Below the pieces are notes generated by a model that did not search any database, was not told where the DNA came from, and was given only the letters and a program-made list of their open reading frames with translations. Below, in pieces: positions 46,673 to 54,735 of a stretch of DNA of 64,000 bases. The DNA lies in the NCBI RefSeq assembly GCF_024158035.1, contig NZ_JAMZEK010000004.1:62001-126000 (forward strand), given 5' to 3'. The first letter of the stretch is position 1, and every line of letters starts with the position of its first letter. Position numbers and translations under genes: made by a program. Origin of the DNA: Dyella lutea (GTDB taxonomy: Bacteria; Pseudomonadota; Gammaproteobacteria; Xanthomonadales; Rhodanobacteraceae).

Positions 46673-47218
46673 ATGGGATTGATGGCGTTCAGTGCCGGTC
46701 CGCACGCGGAAGACGCGACCGGGTCGTTGACGGTGACGACATACGACGTGCACGGAGCGACTGCCGACGCGATCGCCGACGATATGAAGCGGAGCGGGCC
46801 CCTCGATCACGGCCATCGGGTGGATGGCTACACGCGGTGGCGCATCGATACCTCGTACGACTGGCGGTTCGACCCTCGGCAATGCAAGCTGACCCGTTTC
46901 GATGCGACGCTAAGCATCGGGATGACCCTGCCGCACTGGATTCCGACCGGACACCCGCCGACGAAGCTTCAGCGGCGATGGGAGCGTTTCAGTGCCGCAT
47001 TGAGGACGCACGAGGATGGACATGCTGCGATCGGCAGGGATGCACGGCAACAGATCGTGGACCGTGCCCGCGCCCTCGGTCCGGAGACGGATTGCAAGGC
47101 GCTGGTCCAGCACATCAACGATTTGGTCGCCGACGTCATCAAGAGCCACCGGCAGATGGATGCGGACTATGACGCCCGCACGAATCATGGCGAGTCGCAG
47201 GGGGCGGTCTTTCCCTAG
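46673..47218 (+). CDS. DUF922-family putative zinc protease, N-terminus altered by repeat
   Basis: A 181-residue protein with HEDGH at residues 113-117, an HExxH zinc-binding motif, in the DUF922 context (RFSAALRTHEDGHAAIGRDA). The family is usually secreted. Here the start ATG at 46673, supported by AAGGTGG, gives only a stub MGLMAFSAGPHAED in place of a full signal peptide. In-frame codons upstream read LFCKVAF, apparently the rest of a signal sequence, and then run into palindromic element f. The original start has probably been lost through the insertion, and export may be impaired. Confidence 0.75.
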   Translation: MGLMAFSAGPHAEDATGSLTVTTYDVHGATADAIADDMKRSGPLDHGHRVDGYTRWRIDTSYDWRFDPRQCKLTRFDATLSIGMTLPHWIPTGHPPTKLQRRWERFSAALRTHEDGHAAIGRDARQQIVDRARALGPETDCKALVQHINDLVADVIKSHRQMDADYDARTNHGESQGAVFP

Positions 47219-47407
47219 CGAGGAAGGCAGGGGGCCGAGTGCACTTGCGGTCGTACCTTGCTTCGCCGCCCGATCCTGAGCGGTCTGGCGGGTCGGGCCA
47301 GCTGGGCCTCGACGGCGGCGGGGAAGCGATCCGCCACCAGCACCTGCACGAGCGAGCGACCTGGCCGCCAGGGGATAACCAGTACCCCCTGGCGACGTCG
47401 GGTCGCA

Positions 47408-48169
47408 TCATGGTGATGCGTGTGCGTGTTGACCACAGGCGCAGTGCGGCGGGTGCAGCCTGGCGAGCACCTTCGCGTGGCGCAGTACCTCCGGCGCCTC
47501 CAGCGGCCCGCCATGACCCATGTGGAAGCGCTTGGCGCCGCTGTTGACGAGCCGCTCGAGCTCGCGCGCCACGGTCTGCGGGTCGTCCTCGAACGGCGGG
47601 CGGATCGCGTGGCCGTTGAAGGCGATGCCGCCGATCAGGATGCCCGAAGCAATCAGGTCGCCGACCAGCGCATCGTGCGAGGCCAGCTCGATGCCGATCG
47701 AGCCCGGCGTGTGCCCGGCGGTGTGGCGCACGATGCCGTCGACGCCGAAGTCCTTCAGCGAGATGGTCTCGGCATCTTTCATCAGCAGATCCGGCGCAAA
47801 GCCCACGTAAGGCTCGTGCGGCACCGGCGTCTTGACGAAGAGCTTGCCCACCCAGCCGGTGGTGCAGTAGGTCATCGGCACCTTGCGGCTGTAGTAGTCG
47901 GTGTCGTCCTGGTGCGCCAGGATCGGCGCGCCGGACAGCTCGCGGATGCGCGCGGCGCTGCCGGCATGATCGGTATGCGCGTGGGTCACCACGATGAGCT
48001 TGATGTCCTTGAAGCTCAGCCCGTGCTTGTGCAGCACGCGTTCGATCTTGCGCTCGGAGCCGGGGATGCCGGTGTCGACGAGGATGCTGCCTTCGTCGGT
48101 TTTGATCAGGTGGGCGTTGACCATGTTGAAGGGCAGGATGGGGATCTGGATGATTTCTTGGTTAGTCAT
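47408..48169 (-). CDS. metallo-beta-lactamase-fold hydrolase
   Basis: A 253-residue MBL-fold enzyme with the complete metal motif THAHTDHAG, a further histidine in TAGHTPGS, the bridging aspartate in VGDLI, and the last histidine in MGHGG. It has no signal peptide. Likely a cytoplasmic hydrolase of unknown substrate (glyoxalase II/lactonase-like). CTGAGGAC precedes the start. It is the third of three hydrolase genes on this strand, 121 bases after the alpha/beta hydrolase at 48291. Confidence 0.88.
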   Translation of the reverse strand: MTNQEIIQIPILPFNMVNAHLIKTDEGSILVDTGIPGSERKIERVLHKHGLSFKDIKLIVVTHAHTDHAGSAARIRELSGAPILAHQDDTDYYSRKVPMTYCTTGWVGKLFVKTPVPHEPYVGFAPDLLMKDAETISLKDFGVDGIVRHTAGHTPGSIGIELASHDALVGDLIASGILIGGIAFNGHAIRPPFEDDPQTVARELERLVNSGAKRFHMGHGGPLEAPEVLRHAKVLARLHPPHCACGQHAHASP

Positions 48170-48290
48170 GGACGTGTCCTCAGTAAATTGAAGGGTGTTG
48201 AGGTGAGCCGCTTCAGCGGCAGGTTGCTGATGCGACGCGCGGCGCGCCTGCGCGCGGAGGCCGCGCGTCGGTTGCCGGAGAACGGTGCGA

Positions 48291-49181
48291 TTACGGATGC
48301 CGGAGCGCGGTCGTACGGGCCGTCAGGCGCGCCACGCCGCAGTCGCCGCAGCGGGTCAGTGCCACCTCCTGCTGGGTCTCGGGCAGGGCGAAGAACCCGC
48401 CCTTGGTCTGTGCCAGCACAAAGGCCTTGATCACGTGGGTCAGCTCCGCCGGCGCCTCCAGCGGCAACAGATGCCCGACGCCCGGGAGCACCACCAGCTT
48501 GGCCTGAGGAATGCGCGGCAGCAGCTCGCGAAGCAGCACTTCGGGCGGATCCACCCGGTCGTGCTCGCCGGAAATCACGATCACCGGCACGTCGATCTTC
48601 GGCACGTCGGCCGTGATGTCTTCCTGGCTGGTCGCCAACGGCCAGGCGCTTTTGGCCTGCGGGGCGCCCGCCAGACTGTCGGCGATGATCGTGTCGAGAT
48701 CGGCCTCGGACAAGCCGCCGGGCGCGAGCACCTGCTGCACGGTCGCAACGATGTTCTCGCGCGAGTCGTAGGCATGCACCATGCCCTGGCGAGCGTCGAG
48801 CGGAAGCGCCAACGGCGTCGGCGGCGCGGGCGCCACCAGTACCAGCCCGCGCAGTCCGCGGGGGCGCCGCGATGCCGCCAGCTGGGCGACCTTGCCGCCC
48901 ATCGAATGGCCCACAAGGAGGTAGCTCTCCAGGTGCAGCGCGTCGATCAGGGCAAGCGCGTCGTCGGCCAGGTCGCTCAGCGCATAACCTGCCGGCGGTG
49001 CGGCGGACTTGCCCCAACCGCGCTGGTCGATGGAGACGGTGCGATAGTCGGGCGAAAGCGCGTCGACCACATGCTGCCACGTGCGCGAGGAACCGCCCCA
49101 GTAGTGCAGGAACACCAGCGCCGGTCCGCCCGCACCCCGTTGTTCCACATGCAGCTCGATACCGTTTGCTTCGATCATCAT
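48291..49181 (-). CDS. alpha/beta hydrolase
   Basis: A 296-residue cytoplasmic alpha/beta hydrolase: oxyanion HYWGGSS, DQRGWGKS, nucleophile GHSMGG, acid in SGEHDRVDP, histidine in GVGHLLPLE. Two consecutive ATGs; GGAGTGATG lies upstream. The family includes esterases, haloperoxidase-like and C-C hydrolases, so the substrate is open. The last 30 residues (with CGDC) extend past the usual end of the fold. Confidence 0.88.
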   Translation of the reverse strand: MMIEANGIELHVEQRGAGGPALVFLHYWGGSSRTWQHVVDALSPDYRTVSIDQRGWGKSAAPPAGYALSDLADDALALIDALHLESYLLVGHSMGGKVAQLAASRRPRGLRGLVLVAPAPPTPLALPLDARQGMVHAYDSRENIVATVQQVLAPGGLSEADLDTIIADSLAGAPQAKSAWPLATSQEDITADVPKIDVPVIVISGEHDRVDPPEVLLRELLPRIPQAKLVVLPGVGHLLPLEAPAELTHVIKAFVLAQTKGGFFALPETQQEVALTRCGDCGVARLTARTTALRHP

Positions 49182-49281
49182 GAGACATCACTCCTGCGAA
49201 GAATCCCGGCGTGGCGTCGATGGAAGATCGGGCACCACGCGATAGCGCCGACGCGGCCAGCAGGCCGCGCCGGGTGTGGCC

Positions 49282-49980
49282 TCAGGCGGCCGCCGAAACG
49301 ATGAAGTCCGCCACCGCCTGCGGCTGCGACAGCATCGGCACGTGGCTGCTGTCGACGTGGGCCACGGTGGCGTTCATGCGCGCGGCCATGCGCTCCTGCT
49401 CGACGCGGGGAATCGCCTGATCCTGGTTGCCGATGAAGTAGTAGGTGGGCCGGCTGCGCCATGCGGCCTGGGTGAGCGTGCCGCCCAGCGCGGAGGCGTG
49501 CAGTGGGCCCTGCGTGGCGTAGACGATGGCCTGCTCGGCCTCGTCCAGATCCTGCGCGAACAGCTTGAAGATGCCGTCGCGGCTGAGCTTCAGGTAGCCC
49601 CGTGCATCCGGGCGGATTTCGTCGTTGAGCGGCGCGGCTTCGAAGGTCGCGAACAGCGTGCCCGCCGACTCACCGGCGTCCGGCGCGAACGCGTCGATGT
49701 AGACCATGCGAGTGACCTTCGGGTCGTTGCCCGCTTCGCCGATCACGGCGCCGGCATAGCTGTGGCCCACCAGCACCACCTCGCCTTCCGCCAATGCGAT
49801 GGCGCGCTGCACGGCGGCCACATCGGCGTCGAAGCCAGTCAACGGCAGTTGCACAGCCGTGGCGGTAAGCCCTTTCCGGGCCAGCAGCGGGATCACCTTC
49901 GACCAGGTCGAGCCGTCGGCCCAGGCGCCGTGGACCAGGATCACGTTGGGGATGGAAGCGTTGGGGATGGCAGTGTTCAT
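49282..49980 (-). CDS. alpha/beta hydrolase (RsbQ/salicylate-esterase-like)
   Basis: A 232-residue alpha/beta hydrolase of the short type: VHGAWADGSTW, nucleophile GHSYAG, IDAFAPDAGES, acid in GNQDQAIP and histidine in DSSHVPML. This pattern is common in plant methylesterase-like bacterial enzymes. CGGAG lies before the start. It diverges from the GlxA-type regulator at 50102 (121-bp gap), which may control it. Confidence 0.88.
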   Translation of the reverse strand: MNTAIPNASIPNVILVHGAWADGSTWSKVIPLLARKGLTATAVQLPLTGFDADVAAVQRAIALAEGEVVLVGHSYAGAVIGEAGNDPKVTRMVYIDAFAPDAGESAGTLFATFEAAPLNDEIRPDARGYLKLSRDGIFKLFAQDLDEAEQAIVYATQGPLHASALGGTLTQAAWRSRPTYYFIGNQDQAIPRVEQERMAARMNATVAHVDSSHVPMLSQPQAVADFIVSAAA

Positions 49981-50101
49981 CGATTTTTCTCCGTCGGTAG
50001 TCGGCCGTGGCCGTGGGTTGTTTGACGGAGAAATCTTGAGCCCCGCGCGCATGGCAGAAAGGACATAATTCCCACTTATCCTGCCAATCACGGAATCTGC
50101 C

Positions 50102-51088
50102 ATGGCGCGGCCAAAAACATCGAAGACGCTCTGGTTCGTGGTGTTCCCGGGCTTCGAGTTGCTCGATCTCGGCGGCCCGCTCTGCGCCTTCACGTTGGCG
50201 AGGGACTTTCATCAGGCCGGGTACGACATCCGTGTCGTCTCCGCCGAGGGCGGCCTGGTGCGCGGAAGCTCCGGCATCGCGATCGACACCACGGCGCCAT
50301 CGCCTCGCGGACATGTCGACACCTTGATGGTGGTGGGCGCGCCGACGCCGGACGCGTTCGACCAGCAAACCGAGACGGTGCACCTCGTCCGCGCCATCGC
50401 CCCCCGCGCCCGACGCAAGGCGAGTGTCTGCACGGGGGCTTTTCTCCTTGCGGCAGCGGGTCTGCTGGACGGTCGCCGGGCCACCACGCATTGGCGCTGT
50501 GCACCCGAGCTGCAACGGCGCTATCCGGCCATCAAGGTCGAGTCCGACCGCATCTTCATCCGCGAGGACGACATCTGGACGTCCGCCGGCATCACCGCTG
50601 GGATCGACCTCGCGCTGGCGATGATCGAGGAAGACTGCGGGGCCGAAACATCCAAGGCCATCGCGCGCGACCTGGTGGTCTATCACCGCCGCAGCGGTGG
50701 ACAGTCGCAGTTCTCGACCATGCTCGATCTGGAGCCGACTCCGGGACGGATTCGCGATGCGCTGGCCTACGCCCGCGCGCACCTCAAAGAACAGCTCTCG
50801 GTGGAGCGGCTGGCCGAGGTGGCGAACATCAGTCCGCGTCAGTTCGCGCGCCAGTTCACCGCCGAGACCGGCGAAACCCCCGCCCGCGCCATCGAGCGCC
50901 TGCGCTGCGAAGCGGCGCTGCCACGTATCGAGGAATCCGGCGAGTCGCTGGAGCAGATCGCCAGGCAGGTGGGCCTCGACCTGGAGCGGATGCGGCGCGC
51001 TTGCCTGCGCATCTACGGGCTGTCGCCTCAGGCCCTGCGCCGACGCAGCCGCGGCTTGGACAACCAGGATTCCCGCGCGACTCCATGA
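50102..51088 (+). CDS. GlxA-family AraC-type transcriptional regulator
   Basis: A 328-residue regulator with an N-terminal DJ-1/PfpI-like domain (about 8-190, with the cysteine elbow ASVCTGAFLLA). A C-terminal AraC double helix-turn-helix (about 225-318) includes LAEVANISPRQFARQFTAETGETP and the second IARQVGLDLERMRRACLRIYGLSPQ. GlxA-type proteins sense small metabolites. It diverges from the alpha/beta-hydrolase gene, its most likely target. Confidence 0.9.
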   Translation: MARPKTSKTLWFVVFPGFELLDLGGPLCAFTLARDFHQAGYDIRVVSAEGGLVRGSSGIAIDTTAPSPRGHVDTLMVVGAPTPDAFDQQTETVHLVRAIAPRARRKASVCTGAFLLAAAGLLDGRRATTHWRCAPELQRRYPAIKVESDRIFIREDDIWTSAGITAGIDLALAMIEEDCGAETSKAIARDLVVYHRRSGGQSQFSTMLDLEPTPGRIRDALAYARAHLKEQLSVERLAEVANISPRQFARQFTAETGETPARAIERLRCEAALPRIEESGESLEQIARQVGLDLERMRRACLRIYGLSPQALRRRSRGLDNQDSRATP

Positions 51089-51353
51089 CGTTGCCGGTTT
51101 GAGCCGATCCCGTTTCCCCGGACGGCCCGAAGGAGTACCTGGGGCCGGCTTCTTCAACGCCCCGGCGCAGCAGGCCACGTGGCCACCCGTTCGTGACATC
51201 CGCCCGGCTTCGATCGGTCCCGCGTGAGGGGGCCCCGACGGGTCGGGCGGGGACAGTGGCAGGGCGGGATGGATGCGGCAACGGCGCCGCAGCCGATGTC
51301 GAGGCCTTGCCGCCGTCAATGCCGCCGCCGCCCGCGTGGGCGGCGGCGCAAAC

Positions 51354-51575
51354 CTAATTCGTTTGCACCCAGGTCAGATCGATGGCGTCTTTCACCACGT
51401 CGCCGAATTCCTCTGCCGGGATGTCCAGCAGTTCGTTGATGCGCCCGTGGCGCATGCCGAAGAAGATGCCCCTGAGCCGGTAGGTCGCGGTCCAGTTGAT
51501 GCGGTCGGCATTGGCCTGCTCGTAGTCGCCCTCGTAGGTGTAGCCGTTGGAGGTCGTGCCTGAAATGCTGGTCAT
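51354..51575 (-). CDS. hypothetical small protein
   Basis: A 73-residue protein without signal peptide or known domain. It is acidic and aromatic: GYTYEGDYEQANADRINW, then RLRGIFFGMRHG, and a C-terminal helix. The short reading frame is not part of a larger gene, and its amino-acid use is natural. A GC-rich hairpin (51323-51348, 11-bp stem) lies six bases after its stop but without a T-run. Confidence 0.5.
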   Translation of the reverse strand: MTSISGTTSNGYTYEGDYEQANADRINWTATYRLRGIFFGMRHGRINELLDIPAEEFGDVVKDAIDLTWVQTN

Positions 51576-52467
51576 GAGTGAGGCCTTGGAGTGGTCGACA
51601 TATCCGAGCATGCGCTTTTGCAGACTTGCATGCCGGGAAACGGAAGGGTGACGGCGGGGTGGCTCCGTACGATCAGCGCTTGTGGGTGGAGCTTGTGGCG
51701 GGGGCGGCGGTGCCCGACCAAGAGGCTGTGTTGGCCGAAGGATTTCCTTCACCCGGTTCGGTGGGCGGCACAGGGGTGGGTTGGGGTGGCTCGGGTACAC
51801 GCCGCGATGCCACCAACACATGACGCAGCGACCAGTGTCGGTGCTGCTCGCCGTCCTCGCCCGCGAGGACGGCGCAAAGCTGATCTCGTGCGGAAAGAAG
51901 CAGAGCGCGTTGGTGTCGCTGGGGGCGTGCGCGGCGGTGGCCCGTGGGGCGGACTTGCTCCCTGCATGTCATGGGCGGGCGAGGCCCGCGGCTCCGGGTG
52001 GGGCGGAGGAAGTTTGTTTGGCGGCGGATGGCGAAGTGTCGTCCGGGCGGCATGGGGCAGATCCGGAAGTGCTCCGGCCTGCGAGCGGCGTGCGCGCGCC
52101 GATGTGACGCAGCCGTAATCCTCGACCGCCTGCCCGGGGCGTCGGCGAGGTAATGCTCTTCGGCACCGGCATGCACGTGCCCGGCGATGCCAGCCTGACC
52201 CCAGCGATGCACAGGACAGGGCAGGCTGCGATCGCATGGCTGCCCGGCAACTCTGGACCGGGGTTGGGGCTTGTGCCATGAACACCGACGTTGCGGTCCG
52301 TCACCCGTCCTCCTGGCATGTCGTTCGCTGGTTCGCGCGGATCCATCGTTTGCTGGGCGGGTGGGGCTTGCGGGGGTGGCGGGGCCAACTCGCTGACTGC
52401 CGGGAAACAGGCCCGCGCGTATTGCTGTCGGGCCGTTTCCCTTGCACGTGATGCGCCTTGTCGGTGA
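51576..52467. other. 892-bp stretch without a convincing gene
   Basis: Several overlapping open frames exist on both strands (for example plus 51820-52107), but none has a ribosome-binding site, a known domain or natural composition. They are rich in Arg, Gly, Ala and Pro as expected from random GC-rich frames. The plus strand is locally G-rich. I see no repeats, promoters or RNA genes I could defend; it may be decayed coding DNA. Confidence 0.5.
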
Positions 52468-52854
52468 CTACGGGGTGCGGGCGACCCGCTCGCACTTGAT
52501 CTGCTTGCAGGTGAAGTCCACTTCGGAGCTGCTGCCCACGAGCACCGGCACGTGGATGTACCTGGCGATCGCCTGTCCGTTCCGCGCAAGCGTGACGCTG
52601 TACTTGCCCAGTGGAAGGTCCGATGCGGCGTAGCGGCCGTTGGCGTCCACCGTCACCGTTCGACGGGCACTGGTGTGCTCGTTGTGCACGGTGACCCTGT
52701 CGCCCGCAGGCGCCTTGCCCGCGACGGAACCCGTGGTGGACTGCGCACTGGCCGTGGAGATGCTTGCCGCGGCCAGGGCACCCATGACACAGGCCGAAGC
52801 CAGACCACGGGCGAGACGACGGGAGAGGGAGCGAATCGAGAGGGCATGGTTCAT
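52468..52854 (-). CDS. secreted stand-alone carboxypeptidase-regulatory-like domain
   Basis: A 128-residue protein with a long signal peptide (ending STASAQ). A beta-sandwich of the CarboxypepD_reg type follows: STTGSVAG, TVTVDANGRYAASDLPLGKYSVTL (read in two parts), then the HVPVLVGSSSEVDF strand. This is the domain that normally precedes the plug of Oar-like TonB receptors; here nothing follows it. The tail TCKQIKCERV has two cysteines. AAGG precedes the start. It may be a small periplasmic adhesion or carrier domain, or the isolated N-terminus of a lost receptor. Confidence 0.68.
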   Translation of the reverse strand: MNHALSIRSLSRRLARGLASACVMGALAAASISTASAQSTTGSVAGKAPAGDRVTVHNEHTSARRTVTVDANGRYAASDLPLGKYSVTLARNGQAIARYIHVPVLVGSSSEVDFTCKQIKCERVARTP

Positions 52855-53070
52855 GAGCGACGACCTTCTTGTCGATGGGGAAGGCGTGCAGGTTGCCCGG
52901 GGAGGCATGTATCCGTGCACGGCATGTGCGGACCACGCGTTCGATCGCGGCGTGCCGCCGAACGTCTCGATGCACATCGTCCGCTGCCCTCCGGCGGGTG
53001 ATTCCGCCGGAGGGCGACACGCAGGCGGGTTGCCTGCGGCACTTGCCCGGATGGGCAAGAAATCGTCCGC

Positions 53071-53166
53071 TCAGGCCAGCAGCATGCTGACGACGCCTAT
53101 CGCGCAGATCAGCACGCAGCTTCCGAACAGGCTCCGCAGCAGCAGGGTTTCGACTTTGAGTGACAT
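53071..53166 (-). CDS. 31-residue predicted membrane peptide
   Basis: A short frame encoding MSLKVETLLLRSLFGSC and a continuous hydrophobic stretch to the C-terminus (VLICAIGVVSMLLA), i.e. one transmembrane helix with two cysteines. CGGAGAG lies eight bases before the ATG. It is on the same strand as, and 216 bases upstream of, the gene at 52468-52854. Small membrane peptides of this kind are real in many genomes, but this one rests only on its ribosome-binding site and composition. Confidence 0.5.
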   Translation of the reverse strand: MSLKVETLLLRSLFGSCVLICAIGVVSMLLA

Positions 53167-53758
53167 GACGGCTCTCCGTTGAGTGAGGTTGAAGCTTTCA
53201 ACGGTGGATCTGGCAAGGGCCGTGCCAGCACTCGTATGCCGTCGGAAGGCGCATGGCTACGGCGTTTTCGCCCTCGCTTGGAAAAAGCGCTGTCCGTCCG
53301 CGGACACTCGTTGCGGACAACGGACGCGATGCGGACAGCTTCCGCTCGGGTGTCTCCGGGACGCATGTCGTATCGAGCGGCGAGCAGGGCAACAACGGTG
53401 CCGCGGGCGCCATCGGCACGTGCACGGGGGCGGTCAATTGCGTGCAAACATGAGCGGCTCGGTATTCCCGCAATCAGATTTCGCGCACGTCCTGCAGATG
53501 GCGATGCCGCTGAGATCGGTGCGTAGCCCGCATGCCGGGTCGGCTCCTTGCCAAAGGTCCCCTTGCTTGCGGCCCGGGGTGACGCCGGTCGTGGCAGACC
53601 AGGAGGGCACTTCGGAAAAATGCTTTCCGGCCCTGGTCTCTCACTGGGCGATGTGGCCTTGCACGTTCAATGAGGATGGACCGACCCTCGTCTGGGCCGA
53701 GTGCGCAAAGCGCGGGTCGTGCAGGTTCGCCCATGCGGGTTAGTCATGGAGGGGGCGA
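53167..53758. other. 592-bp stretch; palindromic CGGACA motif cluster, no firm gene
   Basis: A plus-strand frame 53450-53743 (97 residues, ending SCRFAHAG) is open but lacks a ribosome-binding site and known domain, so I do not call it. At 53291-53338 the motif CGGACA/TGTCCG recurs, with a perfect GTCCGCGGAC palindrome at 53295-53304 and further CGGACA/CGGACG units at 53314, 53321 and 53332. This could be a regulatory cluster for the leftward small-peptide genes. Confidence 0.45.
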
Positions 53759-54034
53759 ATGAACCACTGGAAATGTTGTGCGGCCATCATCCTGGTGGTT
53801 GCCAATGGCGTTGTCGCTGCGCAGAAGATGTCCCAGATGCAGGCCAGCCGGCAACTCCTGGATCTGGCCACCCAGCGGGCCGCGATCGGCCGCGGGATGA
53901 CGTTTGGTGACCGTTACAACGAGCATTGGCAGAAGGGAATGGTCACCCTGGCCGAGGCCCGCAAGAGTCTGGCCGGGGATTGGCAGAAGCTGGGCCCGTC
54001 TGCCGAGCAGGCAAAAGTCGTGGCGGGTGCCTAG
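53759..54034 (+). CDS. hypothetical secreted small protein
   Basis: A 91-residue protein with a signal peptide (to about VVAAQ). The mature part is a polar helix followed by GRGMTFGDRYNEHWQKG and a charged C-terminus. GGAGGGGG lies seven bases before the ATG, a very strong ribosome-binding site. I do not recognise the family. Confidence 0.62.
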   Translation: MNHWKCCAAIILVVANGVVAAQKMSQMQASRQLLDLATQRAAIGRGMTFGDRYNEHWQKGMVTLAEARKSLAGDWQKLGPSAEQAKVVAGA

Positions 54035-54105
54035 TCGGCGACACCGACGGGATGGTGACTCGCCCTCCGCTGGAGGGGAGAAACAAGGTGCGGATCTAGG
54101 CCATC

Positions 54106-54219
54106 ATGCGCGGGGCTTTGGCCTCCAACCGCTATCGCGACGCCTACCAGTTGCTGATCGACTATGAGCGGAAACGGCTGCGCATGGAGCCGGTGCCGGC
54201 CAAGGCCCCCGCGCATTGA
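54106..54219 (+). CDS. possible 37-residue peptide
   Basis: The frame encodes MRGALASNRYRDAYQLLIDY and a basic helix ERKRLRME, then a PAKAPAH tail. Composition is natural, but there is no clear ribosome-binding site. It could equally be the C-terminal remnant of a gene whose start is lost. It lies between two small hypothetical genes on the same strand. Confidence 0.3.
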   Translation: MRGALASNRYRDAYQLLIDYERKRLRMEPVPAKAPAH

Positions 54220-54325
54220 GCCGGGACAGGAGGCGGGTGGACTTTCGGTGGGTGTGCGTTCCGGAAGGCCCGATCCGGCCCTCTGCTGGGGGCACGAAAT
54301 CACGGATTCCACATGGAGTTGCGTC

Positions 54326-54688
54326 ATGCCCAAGGTGGGCTGGATAGGCGAGCAAACGCTCCGCGGAGACGCGCACAATTGCTATATACGCCGCCTCGAT
54401 GATCTGGATCCGTTCTGCGGTAGCGCCCGCAGGGCAGATGAGTATTCCCCTATCCATGTGCGGACTGATGGCCCGTCGCGCCATCACAACATTCTCCACA
54501 TAGGGACGACTTTCGGGCCCCCGTCAGGGCGGGCAAACACCGATATCCCTGACCGAGGCGTCTACAACTATCAGATCGACGGCATATCCGGTCTGATCAC
54601 GCAATGGTGCACCCTGATCCCGGTCGACCGGGTGGCCGCCCTGGCGACCTTCCTGCGTGGATATGGGTTGCCCGTCTACCACCAATGA
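54326..54688 (+). CDS. hypothetical protein
   Basis: A 120-residue soluble protein with TGGAG nine bases before the ATG. Features are an N-terminal GWIGEQTLRGDAHNCYIRR, a middle segment rich in Gly, Pro and His, and a conserved-looking C-terminal helix GLITQWCTLIPVDRVAALATF. No recognised family. Third-position GC is lower than in neighbours, so recent acquisition is possible. An immunity-protein-like role cannot be excluded. Confidence 0.55.
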   Translation: MPKVGWIGEQTLRGDAHNCYIRRLDDLDPFCGSARRADEYSPIHVRTDGPSRHHNILHIGTTFGPPSGRANTDIPDRGVYNYQIDGISGLITQWCTLIPVDRVAALATFLRGYGLPVYHQ

Positions 54689-54735
54689 ATTCCACGGGAA
54701 AAGTGCGGAGTGCGTTTTCCCATCGAGAGCGGTGG

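Noticed and set aside
31786-47218. Prophage, integrative element or integron explanation for the accessory zone
   Set aside because: No integrase, recombinase, tRNA target, phage structural or conjugation gene is visible; only a dead RAYT fragment is present.
47366-47394. Nine-base perfect stem CGCCAGGGG/CCCCTGGCG as a terminator of the DUF922 gene
   Set aside because: The loop is 11 bases, no T-run follows on either strand, and it lies 150 bases beyond the stop.
51323-51348. 11-bp GC hairpin after the gene at 51354-51575 as an intrinsic terminator
   Set aside because: No T-run follows on the minus strand; kept only as a remark.
51820-52107. 95-codon frame starting MTQRPVSVLL
   Set aside because: No ribosome-binding site, no domain, and overlapping equally long frames on both strands.
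53450-53743. 97-codon frame ending SCRFAHAG
   Set aside because: Open and partly natural in composition, but without a ribosome-binding site or family resemblance; too weak to call.
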